This document shows, one piece after another, positions 23,993 to 31,573 of a DNA stretch of 64,000 nucleotides. Source of the DNA: Streptomyces sp. NBC_00523 (GTDB taxonomy: Bacteria; Actinomycetota; Actinomycetes; Streptomycetales; Streptomycetaceae); the NCBI RefSeq assembly GCF_036346615.1, contig NZ_CP107836.1, forward strand, positions 4,154,001-4,218,000. The letters run 5' to 3'. The notes beneath the pieces were generated by a model that was given only the letters and a program-made list of their open reading frames with translations, was not told the DNA's origin and made no database searches. Both the position numbers and the translations under genes were made by a program. Position 1 is the stretch's first letter; each line of letters starts with the position of its first letter.

Positions 23993-25194
23993 CCTCCATG
24001 CGGCGGTTCGAACTGGCGGAATGGAAACGAAGCCCGCGCCTCACGGAGCTGCGGAACACGGTGGTGGGGCTGCTCGGGGAAGGGCGGCACCGTACCGCGC
24101 TGGACGAGGCCCTGCGCGGACTGCGGCGCGATCCGGAGCACCCCGACGGACTGTTCGTGGCGCTCACAGTGCTGGCCCAGAGCCGTACGGCGCGGCTGAC
24201 GTCCCCCGAACCCCTGACCGAGACGCAGCAGTGGAACGCGCTGCTGGCGCCGATCACGACGGCGTGCTCGTCCTGCGACGGCCGCTGGTACTCGACGCAC
24301 GCGGTCATGTTCACCGACAACGACGTGGAGATCCAGCCGACGAACCCCATCGGGCTGCAATGCCAGAAGTGCCGGTACACGCTGTGCAGGGACTGCCTGA
24401 AGGCGCAGCGGCCGACCTCGTACACCCTCTCCGTCGACGAGCCGGAGGTGGTCGCGGCCTCCTGCGCGAACCGGGAGTGCGGCGGCCGGGGGCTGTCCGC
24501 GCCGGTGCTCCCCACCGGCCGCCCCGACGTGACGCCCATGGATCCGGACGCCATCGAGGGCGTCGTCGTCGTACGGGACGGCCCCATCCGCCCGACGACG
24601 GAGGAAGCCCTCACCGTGGTGACCAGGTTCCTCCCTCTCATCCCCGACGACGCGCCCCTCCTCCACATCCGCAGGGCCCGCCCCGGCACCATGGGCGACG
24701 GCGCGGCCCGCGACGGGCTCGCCCAGTCCCTGCTGCTCGACCTGGAACGCGAAGGCGTGCTGGCCCCCGCCTCCTGGGGGCGCTCCCGGCGCATGCACAT
24801 CCTGGCCGGTCCCGGGGGAGACGGTGACTATCTGATCGTCCCGGTCCGGAGGAGCGACCAGCACGTCACGCCGACCGCTCTGCACGCCGTCTCCAGCCCG
24901 GGCACGTACACCTATCTCCTCCAGATCCTGCCCCTGCGAGGAGGCTGGGCGACGCTGCGCGACCCGCGGACGGGCGACTTCCACGAGGGCACGTTCGGCG
25001 CCCTCTCGGCACCGCCCGAATCGCTCCCCGGCCTCGCCCAGGACCTCATCAAACGCTTCGAGCGCATGGGGCAGTCGCGCCGCGTCCTGTTCTTCGAGGG
25101 CGACCGCACCCAGCAGAACCTCAGCACGGACGACGTGTACGGCATCGGCACGGAAGGCGGCACCTCGCTTTCGCCGTACTCCGAGGGGCGGTGA
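23989..25194 (+). CDS. FYVE/RING-like zinc-finger protein of unknown function, last gene of the cassette
   Basis: 401 residues from GTG 23989, which overlaps the kinase stop (GTGA); ATG 23998 is an alternative. The N-terminal ~70 residues are helical (TPR-like, TALDEALRGLRRDPEHPDGL). Eight cysteines follow: Cys93, 96, 125, 128, 133, 136, 159 and 164. The central C-x2-C-x4-C-x2-C spacing is that of FYVE/treble-clef fingers, with outer pairs that would complete two zinc sites. The C-terminal ~230 residues include a region beginning GVVVVRDGPIRPTTEEAL and a beta-rich stretch. No catalytic motif was recognised. Function unknown. Confidence 0.75.
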   Translation: MTSMRRFELAEWKRSPRLTELRNTVVGLLGEGRHRTALDEALRGLRRDPEHPDGLFVALTVLAQSRTARLTSPEPLTETQQWNALLAPITTACSSCDGRWYSTHAVMFTDNDVEIQPTNPIGLQCQKCRYTLCRDCLKAQRPTSYTLSVDEPEVVAASCANRECGGRGLSAPVLPTGRPDVTPMDPDAIEGVVVVRDGPIRPTTEEALTVVTRFLPLIPDDAPLLHIRRARPGTMGDGAARDGLAQSLLLDLEREGVLAPASWGRSRRMHILAGPGGDGDYLIVPVRRSDQHVTPTALHAVSSPGTYTYLLQILPLRGGWATLRDPRTGDFHEGTFGALSAPPESLPGLAQDLIKRFERMGQSRRVLFFEGDRTQQNLSTDDVYGIGTEGGTSLSPYSEGR

Positions 25195-25216
25195 CGCGTC
25201 GGCTCACCGCCTCCCC

Positions 25217-25247
25217 TTGACCTCAATCGCGCTTGAGGGTTCACCGT
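25217..25247 (+). promoter_or_regulatory. SoxR box and promoter of the NmrA-like gene
   Basis: TTGACC (-35, 25217-25222) overlaps the dyad CCTCAATCGCGCTTGAGG (25221-25238), 6-bp arms CCTCAA/TTGAGG with a 6-bp centre. This is the same architecture as the E. coli soxS operator. A 19-bp spacer leads to CACCGT (25242-25247), a weak -10. In Streptomyces, SoxR is known to activate NAD-dependent epimerase/dehydrogenase genes of the kind found directly downstream. Confidence 0.75.
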
Positions 25248-25303
25248 CTTGGTATGCCGGTCCGCCGCACCGAGGGCGGACCTCGTACGCAGGAGGAACA
25301 CCC

Positions 25304-26170
25304 ATGTCCGACAACCGAGTCATCGTGGTCACCGGCGCGACGGGGAAGCAGGGCGGGGCCGTCGCCCGGGCGCTGCTGGGGCAGGGCTGGACCGTACGGG
25401 CGCTGGTGCGCGATCCGGACGCGTCCGCCGCGCTCGCGCTGAAGGAGGCGGGTGCGGTGCTCGTACGCGGGGACCTGGACGATGCACGCTCCCTGGACGC
25501 GGCCCTGGCGGGGGCGTACGGGGTGTTCAGCGTGCAGACCTTCGCCGGGCCGGACGGTTTCGACGGGGAGATCCGGCAGGGCCGGGCGGTCGCGGACGCC
25601 GCCGCCCGGGCGGGGGTCGCGCATGTCGTCTACAGCTCCGTGGACGGTGCCGACCGCGCCGGGGACGTACGGCACTTCGCGAGCAAGGGCGAGATCGAGC
25701 AGCACATCGAGGCCCTGGGGCTGCCCGCGACCGTGCTGCGGCCGACGTTCTTCATTTCCAACTTCGAGGGCCTGGGGCCGCGATGGGACGGCGAGGAGCT
25801 GACGCTCACCCTGGCGCTCGACGCGGACACCCGGCTCCGGATGGTCAGCCCCGACGACATCGGCGCCCTAGCGGCCGCCGCCTTCGCCGCCCCGGCCGAC
25901 TACCTGGGCCGCATCGTGGAGATGGCCGGCGACGCGCTCACCGGGCCGCAGATGGCCGAGGTGTTCGCCCGCGCCGCCGGGCGGCCCGTGCGCTTCGTCC
26001 CCATGCCCGTCGGGCAACTCCGGGCGCACAGCGAGGAGATGGGTGCGATGTTCGCCTGGTTCAACGAGGTGGGCTTCCGGGCCGAGGTGAGCGACCTGCG
26101 TCGCGCGCTGCCCGCGCCGGTCACCCTGGAGCGCTGGGTCGCCGAGCACTGGAGCGCGCCCGCGGCGTGA
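25304..26170 (+). CDS. NmrA/NAD(P)-binding oxidoreductase, probable SoxR target
   Basis: 288 residues. The N-terminal Rossmann motif is VTGATGKQGGAVARALL, with the NmrA/HSCARG-like pattern and no YxxxK catalytic pair, so it may sense or use NAD(P)H redox state. VVYSSVDGADRAG and LRPTFFISNFEGLG are typical of the family. ATG 25304 follows AGGAGGAA. The upstream promoter has a SoxR box, and the protein type matches the NAD-dependent epimerase/dehydratase genes reported as SoxR targets in S. coelicolor, where redox-active pigments induce them. No soxR gene is in the window. Confidence 0.88.
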   Translation: MSDNRVIVVTGATGKQGGAVARALLGQGWTVRALVRDPDASAALALKEAGAVLVRGDLDDARSLDAALAGAYGVFSVQTFAGPDGFDGEIRQGRAVADAAARAGVAHVVYSSVDGADRAGDVRHFASKGEIEQHIEALGLPATVLRPTFFISNFEGLGPRWDGEELTLTLALDADTRLRMVSPDDIGALAAAAFAAPADYLGRIVEMAGDALTGPQMAEVFARAAGRPVRFVPMPVGQLRAHSEEMGAMFAWFNEVGFRAEVSDLRRALPAPVTLERWVAEHWSAPAA

Positions 26171-26187
26171 CGGCGGGCGCCGAGGCC

Positions 26188-26778
26188 TCAGGTTCCGGAC
26201 CCCACCAGCACCGCCACCAGCCGGGTCATCGCCGGGCGTGGGTCCGGGGCGCCCGGCCATGTCGTCATCAGGAGGTGGTGCGCGGTGCCGACCAGCGCGA
26301 GCGCGACCGCGGGTGCGTCCACCTCCGCCGCCACCCTGCCCCGCTCCTGCTCGTCGGTCAGGTAGTCCGTGACGGCCTCCTGGATCGCCGCGAAGCCCGG
26401 TGCCCCGGCCTCCAGGGCTTCGCGGACGCGGACCGTGGCCGCCGGGCGGGTCATGGCGAGGCCCGAGATCGCGGGGCCGCCGGAGGCGAAGAGGGCGAGG
26501 ACCACGGCCTCCAGGTTCTCCCGGACCGTCCCCTGCCCGGCGAGCGCCGAGAGGGCCCGGGCCTTCGTGGCCGTCCGGGCGAACCGGTCGAGGCAGAGCT
26601 CCGCGACGAACTCATCGAGCCCCGCGAAGTGCGTGTGCAGGAGGCCCTTCGCGCAGCCCGCCTCCGTCGTGACGGCCCGGCTGGTGAGCGCGCCGGGCCC
26701 GTCCTTCTCCACGATGCGCTCGGCCGCCGCGAACAGCCGCTCGCGCACGTCCGGCGTCGCCACTCCGCGCGGTGACAT
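26188..26778 (-). CDS. TetR-family transcriptional regulator
   Basis: 196 residues with an N-terminal helix-turn-helix (about 12-58): VRERLFAAAERIVEKDG, then SRAVTTEAGCAKGLLHTHF, then an all-helical ligand domain. It is divergent from a class I methyltransferase, with three related palindromes in the 138-bp gap, so it very likely represses that methyltransferase and itself. It converges with the SoxR-target gene, 17 bp away. The ligand cannot be inferred. Confidence 0.9.
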   Translation of the reverse strand: MSPRGVATPDVRERLFAAAERIVEKDGPGALTSRAVTTEAGCAKGLLHTHFAGLDEFVAELCLDRFARTATKARALSALAGQGTVRENLEAVVLALFASGGPAISGLAMTRPAATVRVREALEAGAPGFAAIQEAVTDYLTDEQERGRVAAEVDAPAVALALVGTAHHLLMTTWPGAPDPRPAMTRLVAVLVGSGT

Positions 26779-26843
26779 GGGCCTTCTTCCGTTCTGCCGG
26801 CCCCGCCCCTTGTGGGCGCGACCGCTCCGCATGGTAGCGGGGA

Positions 26844-26901
26844 TTGCGGGTTTGGGCGTGTGCCCATACTGTTTGGGCGAACGCCCATTCTTGGGCGCCC
26901 A
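26844..26901 (+). promoter_or_regulatory. Methyltransferase promoter with three palindromic operators
   Basis: A promoter TTGCGG (26844-26849)-17 bp-TACTGT (26867-26872) is filled by palindrome O1 TGGGCGTGTGCCCA (26853-26866). O2 TGGGCGAACGCCCA (26874-26887) covers the expected transcription start, and the shorter O3 TGGGCGCCCA (26892-26901) precedes the AGGAGG ribosome site. O1 and O2 begin 21 bp apart, two helical turns. The adjacent TetR protein is the obvious candidate to bind them. Confidence 0.7.
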
Positions 26902-26916
26902 CGTCAGGAGGCACGC

Positions 26917-27774
26917 GTGTCCGAGATCGTCAACACCGAGCAGGAGCAGGCCTGGAACGGCCCCGAAGGCGTCCACTGGGCCGGCCATCAGGACCGCTGG
27001 AACGCGGTCAACGGCGGCTTCAACGACCCCCTCCTCGACGCCGCGGGGATCTCCGGGGGCGGCCACCGCACCCTCGACCTCGGCTGCGGCACCGGGCAGA
27101 CCACGCGCCTCGCCGCGCTCCGGGCGCCCCGGGGGAGCGCCACGGGCCTCGACCTGTCCGGGCCGATGCTGGCCGAGGCGCGGGCCCGCGCGGAACGGGA
27201 GGGCGTCGGCAACGCCTCCTTCGTCCAGGGCGACGCCCAGACGCACCCCTTCGAGCCCGGCGCGTACGACTCGGCGATCAGCCGTTACGGGGTGATGTTC
27301 TTCGCCGACCCCGTGGCGGCCTTCGGCAACATCGGCCACGCACTGCGCCCCGGCGGGCGGCTCGCCTTCGTCTGCCCGGCCGACGCCGCGCTCAACGAGT
27401 GGGTCGTGGCCATGGCGGCCCTCCGTGACTTCCTCCCGGTCGGCGACTTCGGCCGCCCGGGGCTTCCCGGCATGTTCTCTTTGGCCGCCCCGGACCACAT
27501 CCGCGAGATCCTGACGGCGGCGGGCTTCTCCCGTATCGACGTCAACCAGGCGCAGGTGTACGGGACATGGGGCACCGACGCCGGGGACGCGGCGGACTTC
27601 CTGCTGGGCACGGGCCCGGGCCGCCACCTGATGCAGCAGGCCGACGCGGCAGCCCGCACCCGTGCGCGCGCCGTCCTCACGGACCACCTGCGCGGCCACG
27701 AGGCGGCGGACGGCACGGTCCGTCTGCGCAGCACCTCGTGGCTGGTCACGGCGGACCGCCCCGCACGCGCGTAA
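26917..27774 (+). CDS. Class I SAM-dependent methyltransferase
   Basis: 285 residues from GTG 26917, preceded by AGGAGG. SAM-binding motif I is TLDLGCGTGQTTRL (about residues 50-63), followed by ATGLDLSGPMLAEARARA (motif II region) and FVQGDAQTHPF. It resembles UbiE/Methyltransf_11-type enzymes; the acceptor is unknown. Tandem palindromes over its promoter and a divergent TetR gene suggest ligand-induced expression. Confidence 0.9.
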   Translation: MSEIVNTEQEQAWNGPEGVHWAGHQDRWNAVNGGFNDPLLDAAGISGGGHRTLDLGCGTGQTTRLAALRAPRGSATGLDLSGPMLAEARARAEREGVGNASFVQGDAQTHPFEPGAYDSAISRYGVMFFADPVAAFGNIGHALRPGGRLAFVCPADAALNEWVVAMAALRDFLPVGDFGRPGLPGMFSLAAPDHIREILTAAGFSRIDVNQAQVYGTWGTDAGDAADFLLGTGPGRHLMQQADAAARTRARAVLTDHLRGHEAADGTVRLRSTSWLVTADRPARA

Positions 27775-27793
27775 AATCATGCAAGCGCGCTTG
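27772..27793 (+). promoter_or_regulatory. Promoter -10 and palindromic operator of the enoyl-CoA hydratase/TetR operon
   Basis: A near-consensus -10 TAAAAT (27772-27777) is followed by the perfect 12-bp palindrome CAAGCGCGCTTG (27782-27793), which would cover the transcription start. No good -35 is visible. The second gene of the operon encodes a TetR protein, which is the likely autorepressor. Confidence 0.55.
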
Positions 27794-27852
27794 ATTGTTC
27801 CCGGTCCTGCTGCCACGCTCGACGCGACTGCCGGCAGAGAAGGAGACCGCGG

Positions 27853-28590
27853 ATGAGCCCGCTCGCCCCGCCCGCCCACACGCGCGGCGTCACCACCCTC
27901 ACGCTCGACTCGCCCGCCAACCGCAACGCGCTCAGCGCCGGGCTCGTCGCCGCTCTCGCGGAGGCGCTGGACGCGTGCGCGGCCGACGCCTCCGTGCGGG
28001 CCGTCGTGCTCACCCACACCGGGACCACCTTCTGCGCGGGCGCCGATCTGCGGGCCCCGGCCGACCCGCACGACTTCGTGGCCCTGATGCGGCGGATCGT
28101 CGCGCTGCCGAAGCCCGTGGTGGCCCGGGTCGACGGGCACGTGCGGGCCGGAGGGCTCGGGCTGCTCGCGGCCTGCGACCTCTCCGTCGCCGGGACCGGG
28201 TCGACCTTCGCCCTCACCGAGGCACGGCTCGGCCTCGCGCCCGCCGTGATCTCGATGCCGCTGCTCCCGCGCATCGACCCGCGCGCCGCCGCCCGCTACT
28301 ACCTGACCGGCGAGAAGTTCTCCGCGGACGAGGCCGAGCGCATCGGCCTCGTCACGATGGCCGCCACCGACGTGGACGGCTCGGTGGACCTCGTACTGGA
28401 CGATCTGCGGCGGGCCTCGCCGCAGGGGCTGGCGGCGTCCAAGGCACTGGTCACGGCTACTGTGCTGGAGAATTTCGATCAGCACGCCGAAGACCTCATC
28501 GCCCGCTCCGCCCAGCTCTTCGCCTCCGAGGAGGCCCGGGAGGGGATGACGGCCTTCCTCGAACGACGGGACCCCGCATGGGCGTTGTGA
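27853..28590 (+). CDS. Enoyl-CoA hydratase/isomerase family protein
   Basis: 245 residues, crotonase fold. The oxyanion-hole motif FCAGADLRAPAD and the second GHVRAGGLGLLAACDLSV are present. The catalytic glutamate region reads FALTEARLGLAPAVIS, where a Glu (TEA) is available. It hydrates or isomerises an enoyl-CoA in beta-oxidation-like pathways. The next gene (TetR) overlaps its end. In S. coelicolor the equivalent pair lies, as I recall, beside the cinnamate-CoA ligase gene, which here is 19 kb away, so it may belong functionally with the 1-8.7 kb operon. Confidence 0.9.
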   Translation: MSPLAPPAHTRGVTTLTLDSPANRNALSAGLVAALAEALDACAADASVRAVVLTHTGTTFCAGADLRAPADPHDFVALMRRIVALPKPVVARVDGHVRAGGLGLLAACDLSVAGTGSTFALTEARLGLAPAVISMPLLPRIDPRAAARYYLTGEKFSADEAERIGLVTMAATDVDGSVDLVLDDLRRASPQGLAASKALVTATVLENFDQHAEDLIARSAQLFASEEAREGMTAFLERRDPAWAL

Positions 28591-29174
28591 CACCGGGCGG
28601 CAGCAGCCCCGGCCCCAAACAGGACCGCAGCCGTGCCACCCGCCGCCGCCTCCTGGAGGCCGCGGTGGCCTGCCTCGCCGAACACGGCTGGGCCGGGTCC
28701 ACCGTCGCCGTCGTGGCGGAACGGGCCGGGGTCTCGCGGGGCGCGGCGCAGCACCACTTCCCCACTCGCGAGGACCTGTTCACCGCCGCCGTCGAATACG
28801 TCGCCGAGGAACGCTCCGCCGCCCTGCGCGCCGTCCCCGACCAGGACCGCGCCGCCGTCGTCGCCGCCCTGGTCGACCTCTACACCGGCCCCCTCTTCCG
28901 CGCCGCCCTCCAGCTCTGGGTCGCCGCGTCCAACGAGGAGCAACTGCGGCCCCGCGTCACGGAGCTGGAGGCGCGGGTGGGCCGCGAGACCCACCGCATC
29001 GCCGTCCACCTCCTGCGCGCCGACGAGGCGAGGCCCGGGGTGCGCGAGACCGTGCAGGGGCTGCTCGACATGGCCCGGGGGCTCGGCCTCGCCAACGTCC
29101 TCACCGACGACACCGCCCGCCGCCGCAAGGTGGTCGCCCAGTGGGGCGCGCTGCTGGACGAGGCCCTGGGCTGA
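28578..29174 (+). CDS. TetR-family regulator of acyl-CoA metabolism
   Basis: 198 residues from ATG 28578, overlapping the hydratase end by 13 bp; GTG 28587, which makes a GTGA overlap, is an alternative start. The helix-turn-helix spans about residues 15-65 (RSRATRRRLLEAAVACLAEHG, then VAERAGVSRGAAQHHF). The C-terminal ligand domain has the pattern of acyl-CoA-responsive TetR proteins in Actinobacteria (PLFRAALQLWVAASNEEQLR), and the operon begins with a palindromic operator, so autorepression relieved by an acyl-CoA is plausible. Confidence 0.88.
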   Translation: MGVVTPGGSSPGPKQDRSRATRRRLLEAAVACLAEHGWAGSTVAVVAERAGVSRGAAQHHFPTREDLFTAAVEYVAEERSAALRAVPDQDRAAVVAALVDLYTGPLFRAALQLWVAASNEEQLRPRVTELEARVGRETHRIAVHLLRADEARPGVRETVQGLLDMARGLGLANVLTDDTARRRKVVAQWGALLDEALG

Positions 29175-29184
29175 GGGGTGCCGC

Positions 29185-29742
29185 TCAGGCCCGGACCGCC
29201 GTGATCCGCAGGCCGTGATCGGTCCGGATCGTCAGCTTCCCGCCGTCCCACACCACCGGCAGCGGGGCCTGCCGGGTGTCCACCGGTGAGCCGGGGTCCA
29301 CCTCGCCCGACTCCGCGCTCAGCCCCCACCCCAGGGTGACCGCGGCCTTGTCGCCGACCGCCGCGGGCAGGCCGGACGCGGCCCAGACGTCGTCCATGTC
29401 CCGGCCGTCGAACCGGACCACCAGGCCACTCCCGGCCAGCTCGTACGTACCCGTCTCGTCGCCCCCGTCGAGGCTCCACCGACCGCCCTTGATCTCGATC
29501 CGCCGCCACTCGTCGTGGGCCTGGCCCCGCGGCTCGTACGAGAGCTTCCACGTGCCGCTCACGAACGCTTCGAGCGCGGCCCCGGCCACCGTCGGCTTCG
29601 TGGCCGGTCGGCCCGGCACACCGTCGGAGTCCTTGTTCCTGCCGCAGGCCGCCAGGGCGACCGTGACGAGGCCGACCGCCCCGTACCGCAGCGCGTCCCG
29701 TCTTCGGACGATCTTCGTCAACTGCCGCATTTCCTCGCGCAT
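29185..29742 (-). CDS. Lipoprotein of unknown function
   Basis: 185 residues. The N-terminus has basic residues (KIVRRRDALR), a hydrophobic stretch YGAVGLVTVALAAC and a lipobox ending LAAC (Cys near residue 33), so it should be lipidated and outside the membrane. The mature part (about 60-185) is beta-rich with repeated Trp/Gly pairs (GTWKLSYEP; GGRWSLDGGDETGTYEL; GLVVRFDGRDM), like a lipocalin- or DUF-type barrel. No catalytic residues were recognised. It converges with the TetR gene and is divergent from the GNAT gene. Confidence 0.75.
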   Translation of the reverse strand: MREEMRQLTKIVRRRDALRYGAVGLVTVALAACGRNKDSDGVPGRPATKPTVAGAALEAFVSGTWKLSYEPRGQAHDEWRRIEIKGGRWSLDGGDETGTYELAGSGLVVRFDGRDMDDVWAASGLPAAVGDKAAVTLGWGLSAESGEVDPGSPVDTRQAPLPVVWDGGKLTIRTDHGLRITAVRA

Positions 29743-29791
29743 ACCCACCTCTGTCACTTTCCGGGAGCCAGAGCATGGCGCAGGAAACGCC

Positions 29792-29820
29792 TTGGTGTCA
29801 GCGGAACGCCCGGATAGGGT
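29792..29820 (+). promoter_or_regulatory. Promoter TTGGTG-17-TAGGGT, leaderless GNAT mRNA
   Basis: TTGGTG (29792-29797) and TAGGGT (29815-29820) are separated by 17 bp, a good fit to the principal-sigma consensus. The -10 ends 7 nt before ATG 29828, so transcription should begin at or next to the start codon. Confidence 0.6.
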
Positions 29821-29827
29821 CCCGACC

Positions 29828-30373
29828 ATGACCAGCAGCGCCACGCCCCCCTTCCCCCGCCACGTCGAACTCACCGGTGAGGGGCTCGTGCTGCGCGACT
29901 GGACCGAGGACGACCTCGCCGCCATGCCGGAGCTCTTCGACCACCCGGACATCGCGTACTGGACGCCGATCGTCTCGCCGTTCGACGCCGAGGCCGCCCG
30001 CGCGCGGCTGGCGAAGGCCCGGCAGCTGCGGGCGGACGGCACGGCCGTGCTGCTCGCCATCACGCTCGACGGCGGCGCCCCGCTCGGCGAGGTCATGCTG
30101 CGGCGCGCCCCCGAGGGCACGGAGCTGGGTTACGCGGTCGGCCCCGCCCACCGCGGCCAGGGGCTGGCCGGGCGGGCGGTGCGGGTGATGGCCGCGTACG
30201 CCTTCGAGGAGCTGGGCGTCGACCGGGTCATCCTGGAACTGGAGGCGGAGAACGCGGCCAGCGTCGCCGTCGCCGCCGCGAACGGCTTCCGGCTGCTCGG
30301 CGTACCGCTCATCGAGGGCGAGGAGAAGGGGCGCCCGTACGCCCTCCAGACCTGGGCGCTCGACCGGGACTGA
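29828..30373 (+). CDS. GNAT-family N-acetyltransferase
   Basis: 181 residues of the RimJ/RimL-like GNAT group. The acetyl-CoA-binding motif A is VGPAHRGQGLAGRAVRVMAAYAF read in parts, and motif B follows with LEAENAASVAVAAANGFRLLG. The substrate is not known; RimJ-like proteins acetylate protein N-termini or small amines. No ribosome site precedes the ATG and a clear -10 sits 7 nt upstream, suggesting a leaderless mRNA. It converges with citrate synthase. Confidence 0.88.
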   Translation: MTSSATPPFPRHVELTGEGLVLRDWTEDDLAAMPELFDHPDIAYWTPIVSPFDAEAARARLAKARQLRADGTAVLLAITLDGGAPLGEVMLRRAPEGTELGYAVGPAHRGQGLAGRAVRVMAAYAFEELGVDRVILELEAENAASVAVAAANGFRLLGVPLIEGEEKGRPYALQTWALDRD

Positions 30374-30394
30374 GGCCCAGGGGCAGGGCCCGCC

Positions 30395-31498
30395 CTACGG
30401 CCTGTTCAGCTCCTCGTACCCCGCGACCTCGCGCGGGCTCCGCGCGCCCGGGCCCACGTAGCGCGCCGACGGGCGCACCAGGCGGCCCGTCCGCTTCTGC
30501 TCCAGGATGTGAGCCGACCAGCCCGCCGTACGGGCACAGGTGAACATCGACGTGAACATGGGCGCCGGCACCTCGGCGAAGTCCAGCATGATCGCCGCCC
30601 AGAACTCCACGTTCGTCGCCAGCACCCGGTCCGGGCGGCGCGCGTGCAGCTCCTCGAGGGCGGCCTTCTCCAGCGCCCGCGCCACCTCGTAGCGGGGTGC
30701 GCCCAGCTCCTCGGCGGTGCGCCGCAGCACCCGGGCGCGCGGGTCCTCGGCGCGGTAGACGCGGTGGCCGAAGCCCATCAGCCGCTCGCCCTTGTCCAGC
30801 GCCTTCTTCACGTACGCCGTGGCGTCCCCGGTCCGCTCGATCTCCTCGATCATGCCGAGGACCCGGGACGGGGCACCGCCGTGCAGCGGGCCCGACATGG
30901 CGCCCACCGCGCCGGACAGCGCGGCCGCCACGTCCGCCCCGGTCGAGGCGATGACCCGGGCGGTGAACGTCGAGGCGTTCATGCCGTGCTCGGCGGCGGA
31001 CGTCCAGTACGCGTCGACGGCCTTCACGTGCCGGGGATCCGGCTCGCCCCGCCAGCGGATCATGAACCGCTCCACCACGGAATCGGCCTTGTCGATCTCC
31101 CGCTGCGGGACCATCGGCAGGCCCTGTCCGCGCGCCGACTGCGCCACGTACGACAGCGCCATCACGGCGGCCCGCGCCAGATTCTCGCGGGCGGTCTCCG
31201 CGTCGATGTCGAGCAGCGGTTTCAGCCCCCAGACCGGGGCGAGCATCGCCAGAGCGGCCTGCACATCGACCCGGACGTCACCGGAGTGCACGGGGAGCGG
31301 AAACGGTTCGGCGGGTGGCAGACCGGGCTCGAAGGCCCCGTCCACCAGCAGCCCCCACACATGTCCGAAGGAGACGTGACCGACCAGCTCCTCGATGTCG
31401 ACGCCCCGGTACCGGAGCGAACCGCCCTCCTTGTCGGGTTCGGCGATTTCCGTCTCGAACGCGACGACTCCTTCGAGTCCGGGTACGAAGTCGGACAT
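30395..31498 (-). CDS. citA: Citrate synthase (type II-like, short form)
   Basis: 367 residues, the length of the short actinobacterial citrate synthase-like proteins. Key motifs are SLRYRGVDIEELV near residue 26, PLHGGAPSRVLGMI (active-site His region), MGFGHRVYRAEDPR with the second catalytic His, and the terminal Arg region FTSMFTCARTAGWSAHILEQ. It condenses oxaloacetate and acetyl-CoA to citrate. It is divergent from pdxH across a 75-bp gap. It could be the second citrate synthase of the organism (citA-like), since Streptomyces usually carries several. Confidence 0.9.
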   Translation of the reverse strand: MSDFVPGLEGVVAFETEIAEPDKEGGSLRYRGVDIEELVGHVSFGHVWGLLVDGAFEPGLPPAEPFPLPVHSGDVRVDVQAALAMLAPVWGLKPLLDIDAETARENLARAAVMALSYVAQSARGQGLPMVPQREIDKADSVVERFMIRWRGEPDPRHVKAVDAYWTSAAEHGMNASTFTARVIASTGADVAAALSGAVGAMSGPLHGGAPSRVLGMIEEIERTGDATAYVKKALDKGERLMGFGHRVYRAEDPRARVLRRTAEELGAPRYEVARALEKAALEELHARRPDRVLATNVEFWAAIMLDFAEVPAPMFTSMFTCARTAGWSAHILEQKRTGRLVRPSARYVGPGARSPREVAGYEELNRP

Positions 31499-31573
31499 CA
31501 GGCGGCTCCCTCGGTTCGACGGTTGCGCCGGGCGGACCTCCTGCCCGTCCGGCCGCTGCGGCAGGATGGCACC

